A program made the position numbers and the translations under genes. This document shows, in pieces, positions 11,774-24,064 of a DNA stretch of 64,000 bases. Under the pieces are notes generated by a model that worked only from the letters and a program-made list of their open reading frames with translations, was not told where the DNA came from and did not search any database. Within the stretch, counting starts at the first letter, position 1; every line of letters starts with the position of its first letter. This DNA is from Castanea sativa (Eukaryota > Streptophyta > Magnoliopsida > Fagales > Fagaceae). Location of the stretch: contig NC_134024.1 of assembly GCF_040712315.1 (NCBI RefSeq), positions 28,325,158-28,389,157 of the forward strand, given 5' to 3'.

Positions 11774-12860
11774 TCACTCATCATCAAAAGGAGGTGGCGG
11801 TCTAATACTCTCCAAATCCGCTTGCAAAGCACGAAGCTCATCAAGAATGTTCACCAAAAGCTGACCATGAGCCGCCTGAATGGTCATGACAGTCTCCAAC
11901 ATACAAAGAATGTCTGAATCATCCAAAGTAGAAGGTGGAGGAACATCAACAGCAGTCGGATCAACAGACGCCTCAGTAGAAGTATCACTTGTAAATGAGG
12001 GAGGAGGAGGAGGTGGGACACTAGAAGACTCAACTCTAGGACGTTTAGAGCTTGCTCTTATCTGAGTAGCCCTCTGCCTAAGAAAGGTGGCACCTATAGG
12101 AGCAACTATATGAACAGGCACAGAAGCGAGAAAGTTCTCTAGACCTAAATGTAAAAGAATCCGATGAATAAAAACAAGGAAGAAAAGAGTATGAGAAACA
12201 GAACTACTCCGATGAACCTCAATCAAAGAACGAATGAAAAGATGAGGAATACTCATAGGTGCATCGGTAACAAGAGCATACAAAAATGCACATCTCTAGA
12301 TAGGAATGGTGTGCAAATGAGAGATATGCCACAAAGAATGACAAGCAATCCTGAAGAAAAGATAATAAATCTCAGTCAACTCAGCAAACGTGATCCGAGG
12401 ATCAGAACCCCACGGGATAGAAGTACCAGTGATGTATGACATGATATCATCAAGAGGAGGAGACTCATCGTAAGGATACACAGGATGCTGAACCACTGGC
12501 ACCCCAAAAGCAGCAGCCACTACTGAAGGAGTAATGGTGTACTCGTCACCTCGTATCCAACTTCTCACAAGAGTGTTGGAATCATAAGAGTGGACTGAGA
12601 GATTCGAGTAGAACTCTCTGATCAAGGTAACCGGAGAGGGATGAGAAATATCCAACAATGGTAACCAACCCCTACGCTCAAAATTTCTCCTAATTTCAGG
12701 ATCAACCTCATTTAGAATAACCTTTCTCTCAGCCCAGACGTTCCTAAAAAGATTCAAAGTCTCATACGTTTCCTGGTTCTTCTCACTAAGAAACCTATCA
12801 CTCTCAAAGGAAGGTGTAAAGGCTTTCCTATTGGCTCTAGTTTCCTAGGCATGGTGCTAA
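11774..12860 (-). pseudogene. 'putative plant transposon protein' ORF (PF20167-like), broken
   Basis: The main frame runs from about 12830 to 11774. It contains blocks typical of this plant-specific transposon protein family, including RRGWLPLLDISHP, REFYSNLSVHS, ITGTSIPWGSDPRIT and LFIRSLIEVHRSSS, followed by a proline-rich tail (VPPPPPPS) and a C-terminal acidic end. The biochemical role of the family is unknown. An in-frame TAG at 12293-12295 splits the protein between HTIPI and RCAFLYALV. A one-base frameshift near the N-terminus separates a probable start MPRK at 12852-12850 from the rest. It lies between gag and the polypurine tract, the place where pol would normally be, and has the same orientation as gag. 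Membership is recognised by motif memory, not by a search. Confidence 0.75.
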
Positions 12861-12959
12861 GGATAGGACAAGACACACAGACAGAACCAAAAGAAAAAAA
12901 AAAAAAACAAAACAAAAGACCAGAGGCAGACTGCAAGTTAGCACAAACCAATAAAAAAA

Positions 12960-14825
12960 ATCTATATGATGCATGAGCAGTATAATCAAATGATGCATGA
13001 TCTAATGTAGTGAGAAAAAGTTCAATTTAACTTTAAAAACACAAAATTGGCTTAAGCATAGAGTTTATATCAAAAACCCAAAATTTTGAAAAACCACTTG
13101 TACAATTTTCAAGAAATTGACCAATTGATCATTAAACAAGATAGATAATACATTATAATGGTCAAATTAATCAATCCAACAAGCCAATTTAATCCAATTA
13201 AATCCAATTGAACAAAATCCCCAAATCGGGTAGTTTCAAGCCCTAGAATTTTCAATTTTTTACAAACCACCAAATTGATCAAATTAATTCATAAGAATCA
13301 TGTTCATAGCATCCCACAACAAAAACCCAATGATCAATTTCAAAAGAAAAGGCTTGATTCAACAAAAATCCCAAAATTCCTTAGGTTCGAAATTTCCAAA
13401 ACAATGCATGAAAAGCGAAAACAAATGAAATAGGTTGGGTAATATAGTCTTATCGGCCTTGGAAGAGAAAAACCTTGCAAAAAGATCGGAGGAAAACGAC
13501 AAAAATCTTTATTGGAAGCCTTGACTGATCGAAAAGAGAGAGAAAAAGGTTTAAAAAGTTTGAAAAGTGTTTGAACACTTGAGAAACAAAGGTTTAAAAA
13601 AAAAAAACTCTCTATACGACTTTCGATTGATCGAATATTAGTTTCAATCGATCAAAAATTCTTCGATTGATCCAACACCAATCGAGCACTAATCGAAACA
13701 GACAAAGGCTGACCAAAATTTTAATCGCAATTTCAATCGGTTGAGAAACAGGTTCGATCAATCGAAATTCTGGAAAAAACAAATTATTGAAAATCAAAAC
13801 AATTTTATGCAGAAACTCCTCAAAGCATTGAATTTTATGGATAAAATGCATGAGTATGAGATGAAATGCTTTTCAAAAACACTTGTTTTGATCCCAGTTT
13901 TCCCAAAATTTAGAGTTTCCATCAATGATCCTTAAAATCCCAAACAGCAAACATGTTTTGCATAAAACTTAAGGAATTTTCAAACTTGGTTGGCCAAACC
14001 AAGATTACACACAATAACATGTACAAAGTTTAATAAAAAGTAACTTGTGTAATGTGTGCAACTAGTAAAAGCTTGAGATACATGTGAGGTGATATGTGAA
14101 TAAAATTCAAGCACAATTTCTACAAAACCCATCACAAACATTTAAAAGAGACCATCCCTTAAAGAGTTACATCATATAACTCCTACATCTCCTAGAATAA
14201 AAGCTCGCAATCATGTAAGTTTTTTGTGCATGTGCTACACTTTCTCGAGCACAAAATCTTACGATATGCATTAAGGTGTTCATGATTGGCTAGTAAACAA
14301 TGGTGAGATGGTTATTTATGCCTTTCTCATTAAGATCAAGTCCGACAATCAAAGGCATGTGATTTCAAGATCAAGATCATGTGATCAAAAACTATAAACG
14401 TCTTCCCACACAACATGCACTACAAAACTCAAACTAGTAAAGTGCAATAAAATAAACTCATCTAAGCTAAACAAGGTACATAAATATGTTATGTAAAGAT
14501 AATATGGTCAACATTGATTTCAAATCCAAGAAAAAATTGCAAAAACAAAAACAACCTAGAATGAAATGCATGAATGTTATGCAATGCAAATCCTAGAAAA
14601 GCAAAGAAAACAAAAACAACAAAGAAAAATGGTCACAAAGAAATGAGTGATGAAGCACAAGGACCATGTCAGAAAGACTCAATTAAATCGAGTTTTTTGC
14701 ATCCAAAGCTCTTTAGATGCAACACTAGGATTAGAGTTATTATTCAAATTAGAATTTTAAGCAACTCCAACATTGGAATAAAGGTTTAAAGCATTTACTG
14801 ACTCACCAATAAGTACTATAGGATC
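12960..14825 (-). other. non-coding spacer of the Copia-type element
   Basis: A-rich DNA without a credible frame. It holds a cluster of near-palindromic motifs around 13615-13765 (TCGATTGATCGA, TCAATCGATCAA, TCGATCAATCGA) that also occur in both LTRs. A protease-integrase-RT region would be expected here in an autonomous relative and none is present. Confidence 0.6.
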
Positions 14826-16540
14826 TTATGCTTGGGGCACAAGTACTTTTGGTTTATTTGCTCGCTTAGTAGCTTGCAATTTGAAACAGTTTGGATGAAT
14901 GTGCTCTGACTTTCTACAAAAATGACAAACCCATGCAGGTCTATCATGCAACTTGCCCTTAGAAGGATTAGAAGTCTTAGGTTTAGACTCTTGAAGATCA
15001 ACTCTAATCTTCCTAGGAGGTGTAACTTCTACAGGTTTGACAACCTCACTTTTAGGGGGCTCAGAAGAAGGAACAAAGTTTGTGGAATGTGTTTTAGAAA
15101 CAGAGATGCTTTCTACAAAACCTAAGCCAGTTTTGTGTGAAGGAGACTTTTGAACACTCAGCATATGATCAAGTTTGGAACTAGCAGACCTATTAGTTTG
15201 TTCTCTAGTAACAGATAATTCATGTTCCAAATTCTTAACTTTAACAAGTAAAAGTATGTTCTCAGTCTTCACATTATTCATCAATTCATTAGCATCAAAC
15301 AATTTTACAAGCAAATTTTTCTTATCAAGTTCAAGAGATGCAATTTTCTTTAAGCCTAGATCAACACTCATAGCATCCTTTGCAGCAACTTTGCAAAGCT
15401 TATTGTAGGCTTCTTGTAGGCTTCTTGTAAATCTGCATCCTCAGAGAGTTCCCCATCAGAAGGGTTCTCCTCAACAGCAAAACTTTCATCAATTACAGTA
15501 ATAACAGTGAAAGTAATAAAGTTTCCATCCTCATCACTACCAGACTTATTGTTAGAAACTTCATCATCACTAAGGATTACAACCATAGCCTTACCCTTAG
15601 ACCTCAAGAATGTTGGACATTCAGATTTCACATGATCATACCCTTGACAACCAAAACATTGTTGACCCATAAAATTATTAGAAGGTTGACCTACTTTTTC
15701 TTTAGGTTTCTCATTATTATTTACCTTAGTGGATTCATTCCTCCTAAAATTTCTAGGTTCAGCATTGTTTTTACCCATTGCCCTTCTGTTATTGTTTCTA
15801 AGAAAGTTTCTAAAGTTCTTGGCAAGATAAGCAATCTCTGTTGCAGAGAGCTCATCATCAAATCCACTCATATCAACATCATCAAATAACTTAAGAGCCA
15901 TTGATTTGAATTTGCTAGTCTTAAGTAGGTCCAACTCATAGGACTGAAGAGATCCTACAAGTTCATCAACAGGGATGGAGTCTACATCCTTGATTTCAAT
16001 GATAGCAGTTACTTTGGATCTAAAATTTTCAGTTAAAGATCTAAGTATCTTCCTAACAATTTTAGGTTGATCATAGATTTCACCCAAATTATAAGCAGAA
16101 CTAACAATATCATTAAACTTAGCATAGAATTCATCAAAAATTTCATTATCAAACATCCTAATGCTTTCAAATCTAGTTGTCAACTACTGCAGCTTATTGA
16201 TCTTAACTGTCTTCATGCCTTCATGCACAGTTTGGAGAATATTTCATGCAGTGTGAGCAACCTCAACATTAGAGATTCTCTTGAATTCCTCCATAGAAAC
16301 AACATTAAAAATAGCATTCATAACTTTGCTATTAAAAGTGGCCGCTTCTTTCGGAGAAGTTTGCCACTCACTCACTGGAATAGTGGACTTCTCCCATCCA
16401 TATTCAACAGAGTTCCAAACTCTCTCATCAATAGATTTCAGGAATGCTTTCATCATTACTTTCCAATAAGTATAATTATTCCCATCAAAGTGAGGTGAGA
16501 TCACAAGAGAGTGACCGTGTTTCATGACAACATGGGTCAA
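14826..16540 (-). pseudogene. Copia-type gag polyprotein (UBN2/DUF4219-like, two zinc knuckles), broken
   Basis: Gag would form the cytoplasmic capsid and bind the element RNA. From 16540 the frame gives an N-terminal block with FDGNNYTYWKVMMKAFL, typical of Copia gag proteins with a DUF4219/UBN2 region. A helical capsid-like region (ILRSLTENFRSKVTAIIE) and a knuckle CFGCQGYDHVKSEC (C-x2-C-x4-H-x4-C) follow. A coiled-coil-like stretch and a second knuckle CHFCRKSEHIHPNC come next. Breaks: a TGA near 16244 and a TAG near 16186 in frame, then an 11-bp tandem duplication (15405-15415 and 15416-15426) that shifts the frame before the second knuckle. The sequence ends soon after that knuckle, exactly where protease would start. 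Confidence 0.85.
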
Positions 16541-16582
16541 GGATCAACTCTTAGATCAAATGATCTAAACACAAGAGCTAAC

Positions 16583-16598
16583 CTGTTCTGATACCACT
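16583..16598 (-). promoter_or_regulatory. primer binding site (initiator Met tRNA type)
   Basis: On the minus strand TGGTATCAGAACAG follows the end of the 5' LTR after two bases. It matches the usual plant Copia site TGGTATCAGAGC apart from one base, complementary to the 3' end of initiator methionine tRNA. Confidence 0.8.
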
Positions 16599-17435
16599 TG
16601 TAAAGTTTTAGACCCCTTACACACAACCAGTTTAACTTAGCTATTTAGCCAAGTGATTAACTTAGGTAAATTATACAGATCTAGGTTAACACATATAAAT
16701 CATATCATTGTAAAGTACGGAAAATAAAGAACACAACAATATGATAACCTAAGAAAATCAAACCGGTTAAAAACCTAGGAAGGATTTAACCTAGCTATCT
16801 TCAAGGTAAAACTGAATCCACTATGAAAGAATTGAAGTTTACACAATAGCGACTTAGACCACTAACATCCTATTGCCACCTAGAGTAGGAAACTTACTAC
16901 CACGACCACGTGACAGCTCCGAGTCCACGAACTACTTCCTTCTTGGATTCTCAGCAAGCACAAGCACTTCCACTTGTATATCTTTAAGCTTTTGAATCTA
17001 CAACTGAATTGATCACCAAGCTCTTGACATCAATCTAGATCTTGATAACCCTAAGTGTATGTGAAGGCAAACACCTCTAGATCTCATAAAAGATTCACAC
17101 ACACAACATAAAGAGCATCCCTAAAACGTGGCTAGGGTTTTCCCTTTTATACCTAGGGCAAAACATAAAACCCTATACGTAAAACGGGCTTGGGCTAAGT
17201 TGGAAAATTCTACAGAAAAAGAATCTGCACGAGCTTCGATTGATTGAGTCTAATTTTCGATCGATCAAACTAGACAGATTTACACAGTAAATCCTGCAGT
17301 ACACTCGATTCTAACTTTACAACTTAAACATACTTTAAGCAAGTATAAAATAAGACTAAACATTTTGATCATGGTTTGCCAACATTACAAATTGAAGTTC
17401 TAATACATTTAAATCTAAAGTCTTAGAACCTAACA
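16599..17435 (-). repeat. 5' LTR (837 bp)
   Basis: On the minus strand it begins TGTTAGGTTC and ends in CA directly before the primer binding site. The inner 540 bp match the truncated 3' LTR. The direct repeat GATCGAT-type motifs occur near 17238-17275. Confidence 0.85.
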
Positions 17436-18120
17436 GTAACATTCCCACCATTGAAAAAAGAAATTGCCTCAAATCCACATTCAGATCCTATCAAAAAAAA
17501 AAAAAAGACCACGTTCATATCAAAGAGTATCGGATAACAACTTCCAAAAAAAACTAAAGCAGTTATAACATCAAATATGATGACTACGTATTGCCCACAC
17601 ATAGTGGATGGCTCTGCGAAAAACTACTAAAAAAAATAGGGTTAAAAGAACAACACCACTAAAAAGAAAAAAAACGTGGATACATGTCTAGAGCCTTTTC
17701 TTAAAAAAAAAATTGAGTTTTTTACCGTAAAAAAAATTTGATAGTTGCTAAATTTTAAATTATCAACAATCTAGAAAATATAGCTTCTGTGCAATGCTGA
17801 ATTTCAATACAAAATAAATATGATTAAGTCAATCCAAATTCCTATAAACATAAAGCAATAATAGATAAACTACAACCAATCATGTTCATTGGATGCCATT
17901 AACTATTGCATATTTGCATCTACAAGTCATATAAACTACTTATTTGATTTCAAGAGCCTAACTATTTATCTCTCTCATAAAAAAAATGTTAACTAAACTA
18001 GCCCCAGGGGTGTGATGAGTAAATTATTTCATCCAAAACGTAAAACACTTATTACACCCCTAGGTATTTTTGTGATTGAAATATGTATTAATTTCAAATT
18101 ATAATAAATGCTCTAAATTA
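17436..18120. other. intergenic AT-rich DNA
   Basis: No gene seen. Part (about 17590-17770) resembles the repeat block at 10.55-10.7 kb on the other side of the LTR element. A short inverted pair CCAGGGGTGTGATGAGT and ACTTATTACACCCCTAGG at about 18003-18066 may be a minute MITE. Confidence 0.5.
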
Positions 18121-18149
18121 ACTCTTACAAAAAAATAAAAAAGCCTATG

Positions 18150-18182
18150 AGCACGTGCGTGAGCGTGTGCTTAAAGGCTAGT
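18150..18182 (+). mobile_element. Helitron-type 3' terminus
   Basis: A stem AGCACGTGC (18150-18158) pairs with GCGTGTGCT (18163-18171), with two G-T pairs, around a 4-base loop. After TAAAGG comes CTAG (18178-18181) and then a T. A hairpin about 7 bases before CTRR followed by T is the signature of a Helitron 3' end. Confidence 0.55.
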
Positions 18183-20014
18183 TTCTATTATTATTGTGTT
18201 TTCACCAACACCTTATATATATGAAAAAATCACATGACCATCACGTAATCATGGATGTTAATGAAGTGGGTTTTTTTTTTAACGTCCCATTCTAGCAAAT
18301 ACCCATGGGTACTCATCTCGCCACACTCAAGCTTTATATCTATATATATATAATTTAAATACATTAAATTATAGCTCATAAAACATTTATAAAAAAAAAC
18401 AAATTCTAACATTACAAAACTTGCTCAAAGCCTATAAAATACATATTTTTTAATTGTTTAACTTTTAAATATGAACAAGGCGGGTATGGATGAAAATGTT
18501 AACCCTTGTACCCACCCCATTTGCTATGTGGAGCAAGTAAAACCCATTCATTAAGGGTGAGTGAGGCGGACACCCGCAGGGAGCTAGTTTCAATTGTCAT
18601 CTCTATACATGTAACATAAAAAGACTCATAAATTGATTCACAACATTACACACTTGATGCTTCCGTCCGCAAGAACTAACAAAAACTGGTTCCAAAAGTA
18701 ATTTGATGGATATAAAAACCTTATAGAGTTGTAAGGAAGAATTGAAACTCCATGGAGTGTTTTTGCATTTAAGCCTTTTTTTTATGTATATAATTCAATA
18801 GTTGGGAATGGAATGATTTGAGGAGTCAATCAATTGAGTTACAAACTTACAATACTCTTGAGATTAGTTCGGTTTTCATAATCTATATCATATAATTTAT
18901 AATAAAAGTTGAGCTTAGAAACCGTAGTTGTGCCATGTAATTTCACCAAATTGCAGAAATTTTGTTAGATTTTTAAAAATATGTATAATTTTTTTTGTTC
19001 TTATCTTCTCCTATAATTTCTAAGTTGATAAAAATTTCAATTTGAATACAATCTAAATTCTTCATCTAATCCTTTTATTATTAATTTATCTATAATTTCT
19101 AAGTGATTTATTTAATTAGCAATAGGAGATCTACTTCATTTATGATTTATGAGTTCTAGCATTCTAGGGGATTAGAATTTTGGTTTCACACTAATTGTTC
19201 ATATCAACATTAATTTAAAAACAAAACAAAAAAATCATAGTACACGTATACAAATACTAATATCAACCTTTAATTTATTTTTCTTTAAAACACCTCATGG
19301 ATAGACACAAAATTATAATTGTTCTTATTGTTCTTTTTTTTTTTTTTACATAAATTATATTACTACACATCCAAAAACAGAAGCGTTATTAATATTTTTT
19401 ATATTTTTTTAAAAAAAAACATAAATTATATGGTAATCTAAAAAAAATATAAATTATATCGTATATATGCACGTTAAAATCAACTTAACATTATATATAC
19501 GTTAAAATCAACTTAAAATTTTTAGCATTATTAGTTCATATTTTTTAGATTTTCAAAAAAAAAAAGATATAATATTTTGTTCTTATCTTCTTTTCCTATA
19601 ATTCATACTTCCACAAAATTAGACTGGCATTAGACTTTTTGTTCATATCAACTTCTTCAATGTAGAGTGTATATATATAAAATAATTCATAATAAATACT
19701 TACTATATGATTTTTTTTCTTCTATTCTTCTCTTCTTCTACCTACAACTTTATAGGTATGTATTCGTTTACACTAATTTTTTATATATTTGTTTACTCTA
19801 AATTCTTTCATCAAATTGAATAGGTTTTTTGTATTTTTTGTCTTTTGTTTAACCTATATTTATTAAGTTTTATCTAATTCATTTGGTTATGGTTTGAGAA
19901 TCAATTATTAATAAATTTGATGATAAATTGTTCTATCTATTTTATTACTTAATTTTACTTAAATTCGAAAATGTTTTCCTATTTTATTTAGTTTATACAT
20001 GATTCTTGATTAAA
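18183..20014. other. AT-rich DNA, probably Helitron interior
   Basis: No gene or RNA gene recognised. A short repeated phrase (ACGTTAAAATCAACTTAA) occurs twice near 19470-19520. The stretch lies between two Helitron-type 3' ends, so at least part should belong to a Helitron, but I could not identify its 5' end. Confidence 0.4.
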
Positions 20015-20042
20015 CCGTGCATCGCACGGGCATAATACTAGT
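20015..20042 (+). mobile_element. Helitron-type 3' terminus
   Basis: The perfect hairpin CCGTGC-ATC-GCACGG (20015-20029) is followed by GCATAATA and CTAG (20038-20041), then T. This is a textbook plant Helitron end. Confidence 0.75.
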
Positions 20043-20286
20043 ATATATATATAACCGAAGCCTCTAAAACTCCTATAATTTTTCATATCGGCACAATATT
20101 TAAATAATATTATTTTTGTTTAGTCTAAACTTAACAATGAGTGAAACTCTATCTTTCTAACAAGTGAAATTTAAACTCAAACTCATCATTTTTAAAATAA
20201 ATAAAAAATTATTTTTGTTTAATCCAAACTTAACAAAGAGTGAAACTCAATCTTTCTAACAAGTCCAACTTAAACCCAAACTCAAA

Positions 20287-20287
<1 letters not shown>

Positions 20288-20352
<65 letters not shown>
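20288..20352 (+). repeat. (ATT)n microsatellite
   Basis: About 21 uninterrupted ATT units. Confidence 0.97.
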
Positions 20353-20751
20353 CATTTCTCTACGTCACTAATGTAATATTTTATGATAAGATGTAAACTT
20401 ATAACCATTGATTATTCTTTTGAATGTAACCCAATTTTTTTCTTATATTTTTTTATTTTTTAGTCATTATTTTGTTTTATTTCAATAATTTCTAAGCCGT
20501 GAATTATTTGATTCTTTAATATTTTTTGGTTTTTCAGAAGTTTTAATATCTGAATTTTTAAGTTATTTTTTGCAGTATCTGAAATTTTCTGACAAATTTT
20601 TGGTAAGCTATTGCACGTTCAAGCAATGACTCTTCATTAACTTGTAACACAAATTAAAGTCATACAAGAGCAAATTATGTAATAGTGTAGTTTTTTAATC
20701 AATTCAAGATTTTATAAAATTATTTTAGTTTACCTCACAAATAAGTAGGTT

Positions 20752-20780
20752 TCGGTGCATAGCACAAGTTAGCAACTAGT
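20752..20780 (+). mobile_element. Helitron-type 3' terminus abutting a solo LTR
   Basis: The hairpin GTGC-ATA-GCAC is followed by AAGTTAGCAA, then CTAG (20776-20779) and T. The layout equals the 20.04 kb terminus. The solo LTR begins at 20783, so the retroelement inserted on top of this boundary. Confidence 0.7.
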
Positions 20781-20782
20781 AG

Positions 20783-21457
20783 TGTAAGTGCACAATTGCA
20801 CCTGGACCCAAAAACACACGTGGGCTCAGGCCCAATGAGCCTTAAACAATAAATTTTGTAGAGTGTGGGTTCAAGTTCTAGTTTAGTGATGTTCGAAACT
20901 TGATGAACAGGCTGGAATGTTACAGTATTTACAAATAAGGGACAAATAAGGCAAAAAGAACCTCCTCGGACGTAAATCGAGGACTATTTATATATTATTT
21001 CTTTTTCTTTTCTTTTTCTTTCAAAAAGTTCCCCTCCTCTGTATTTGTCTAGCCCTCCTCCTTTTATACTTCTTCTTCTTCCCTCTTTATCCACGTGTAA
21101 CGCAAATTACCCTATTAGACACCTGTCCCATCCACCATCCTCTGGAAGTCTTCAAATGATAGCAAGAAGGCTGACTTTTACTATTCATGGGTCATTTTCC
21201 CATTAATGCGGCTAGTGAGGTAGGTGCATGGTCTTTAATGTGAAGGTAGCAGCATTTTTCTAAGATATTTCTTTCACCCCGTGGTGTCTAAAGGGTATTT
21301 AGATCCCCATTTTAACCAACAGTTCGTCCAGAACACTGCCTTGATCTTTTTGGCGAATCCTAGGGTCATCGCGGGTCTGTCTAAGGAGAGATTCGTCCTC
21401 GGACGAATCCTCGGACTCTCGACTTATGGGCCGACTTAGGTCCTTTTAGTCCTCACA
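20783..21457 (-). repeat. solo LTR (675 bp) with 5-bp target duplication
   Basis: TG...CA ends (TGTAAGTGCAC at 20783, CCTCACA to 21457) are flanked on both sides by AGTAG (20778-20782 and 21458-21462). A TATAAAAGG box reads on the minus strand near 21065, giving the orientation. There is no internal region, so this is the product of recombination between the two LTRs of a former element. Segments such as GGTAGCAGC and TTAATGTG resemble the LTR at 49.7-50.5 kb. Confidence 0.85.
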
Positions 21458-21462
21458 AGTAG

Positions 21463-24064
21463 TAAGAATATAAAATTTTTATTAATTTTCATATAGACTC
21501 ATATATCACGGACATCACTTCATATATTATTTATCATTTACAATTTGCTATCTTGATATTTTTTATCGGGATTTAGTGTTTGTCGCTTTTACGTGGAGAT
21601 GAGGAGAAGATTCTGGGTTGACTACTCTTCTTGTGTTCACGCGGCGAATCGGCCTGGTTGGTTCGAGCAGAAGAAAGTGGAAGGTAGGAGTTAGGACTTA
21701 GAAAATTTCTCAATCATGTCATGGACTCGTGACTCTTGAGTCATGACTACTGTATGCATGTCTGTCTCACATGTTTTAATTAGTGTATGTGTGAGGTATA
21801 TCAGGTTTGTTTAACCATTATGCCTTGCCTCCCATTTTCAAATTTTTCACACCCAATTTCAACGTTTGAAAGTTGAAACACGGTGAGAGAAAGTGTGGCT
21901 TTTAAAATGAAAAGACAAGGGTCAGGACAAAGCTCAGGTGTTTGATTTTTATGAAGAATCTCATGTTTGAATTCCCGTGGTCTACTTCAATAGATAAGAC
22001 TTCTATATAACAAATAGGAAAACAATATTACATAGCCTATTGTATTATTAAACACGAGTAATGCATATGTGATGCACAACTTAATTAAGAATTAAATCTA
22101 AACAGTAGAAAATGTTTAATAATAAAATTAAAATCTAATAATAAAAATAAACAAGCAAATCTTATTTTAAGTTATATAACAATTGCATATTGTTTAAGTC
22201 TGTTTTTTAAAAGTAAAATTAAAAACTATATGCTATACTATATTATATAATAGTTTAAAATAATAAAACATATGTACCTTGGTTCTAATCGAAATAGTAA
22301 TTTGAATTTTTTTTTTATTTTAATTTTGATTATCAAGTTTCACTTTAAAGTACTGTGTTATGAACACTGACATGTTCAGGACACTCAAAATTTTTAGCTT
22401 AGAATGTGTTTTCGTTTTCTCTTTAATGCAGATGTTCTTTGAGAACTTCGGTGATATAAGCAACGCCCAGATTCTGTGTATAATAATAGTTTAAGATATT
22501 TATCACTGCATAGTGAGAAAACAACAACGTTTTTTTTTTTTTAAATTTAAAATTTCACTATACTTTGAGGCGGCATTGAAAATGCCATATAACGTTGCAC
22601 TTTTCTCATAATATTTTTATTTCCGCATTTTTATGTTATGTTGAAATATTTTTCTTTCCTCATTCTCCCAAATAACATAGCACATACAATATGGTCCTAA
22701 AATACTTGCCTATAAGCAATATTTTCCCAATAAAAAATTCCGTTCCAAACTTTAGAAGAATTATGTAATTAATTAATTCTTCTAATAGAAAGTCTACTTG
22801 TCAGATAGATTAGATAGATACTTGACATAACCAAGATTTCTAGAGTCTAATAATTTTTATTATATAATATGATTTTATAATATATATTTGTTATTTTTTA
22901 ATTCGTGGTCATATGGGAGATAGTTCTTCCCCTTCCGTTAACCAAAGATCTCACAACTTTAGGTAACCTACAAAAGGTTGGCAAGAATTAAATTGCTCAA
23001 ATCAATTGTATACCCTACCGCATGATTGAACAGGTCAGTCCCATTGATGCCTAATGCAAGATTATTACTAAGTGATGACATACTTGAGTAGAAATTGTGT
23101 CCACATGGTTAAGCACAATTCAGAAAATCTATATTATTGGTCTTAATGGTTGATGCTTCATTGTTAAGATTAAATATTACAAATTTAGAGGTATACAAAT
23201 TGCTATATAATGTGGCATGTTCAAGAAATAGTCCAATTTTTATTAGACTTATCTCCATTTGTTTTGTTAAACACAACAAAAGGAAAAGCTAATTAATCAA
23301 GTTCAACTTACACTATTCAAGATTTTTTGTATGCATTGTAGCTATGCTTTACCTAGTCCTTTTTGGATTTAAGCAGGCTTGGTAGTGGGAGAGTTAAAAG
23401 GACTGCAGAGTTAGGTGCATGTCCTTTTCGATATTTCATGTCACCTAGGTAGAAGAATCCACACAATTTGTGGGTTCACCCATCAAAAAGTAGGAGAATG
23501 CTTATGCACCTAACTGATGAGATGACACCAATGACCAATGTACTATATTCAAGTAGCACTTCAAACACGTTAAAACCATCCAAAACCATCCAGTTGGTTA
23601 GCTTGTCAAGTTGCTAAATTTTGTAACGATCCCAACAACAACAAGCCTCACCAATCCAGATATCTGGTGTAAATGAGGCCAAAGACACAAACAGGAGAGC
23701 ACAAATAGTACTCTCAAACCGAACCACAACAAAACAATTTAAATAAACTACCACAACTACAGAAATTTCGAATATACAAAGAGCTTGGTAATTTTTCTGT
23801 GTCATGTATCTTGTTGATGTGTTCAAAGAAGTGTTTTTTTAAACCCCATTTGTCGTACATTGTTCAAGGGTAAAGCGCATCCACATTCAGCAGTTTAAAA
23901 TCATGCAAGTTTTAAGTGAACAATTCCAGAACCATAAAATTAGCCAGTGGAGGCAAATAATCAGTAACTCCATCAATGTAAAAGCACACAGACTTCTAAC
24001 AATGTCCTCATCTAATCTGCCAAAGCTTGTTAGAGTTTAAATGGCTGCAGACTGTTTTCCATCA
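21463..24064. other. intergenic DNA and probable 3' UTR of the peptidase gene
   Basis: No coding region recognised. The last few hundred bases before 24065 lie downstream of the peptidase stop codon and should hold its 3' UTR. Open frames here are short and unsupported. Confidence 0.5.

Larger units (their letters stand above)
10735..17435 (-). mobile_element. non-autonomous Copia-type LTR retrotransposon, gag-only plus extra ORF
   Basis: Read on the minus strand the order is: 5' LTR (17435-16599), initiator-Met-type primer binding site, gag with two CCHC knuckles (16540-14826), a 1.9-kb non-coding spacer, an ORF of the 'putative plant transposon protein' kind (12860-11774), a polypurine tract (GGGGGAG) and a truncated 3' LTR (11279 to about 10735). 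Protease, integrase, RT and RNase H are all absent, so movement would need enzymes from a related full element. Both ORFs carry stops and frameshifts. The LTRs share long identical blocks but differ by scattered substitutions. Confidence 0.85.
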
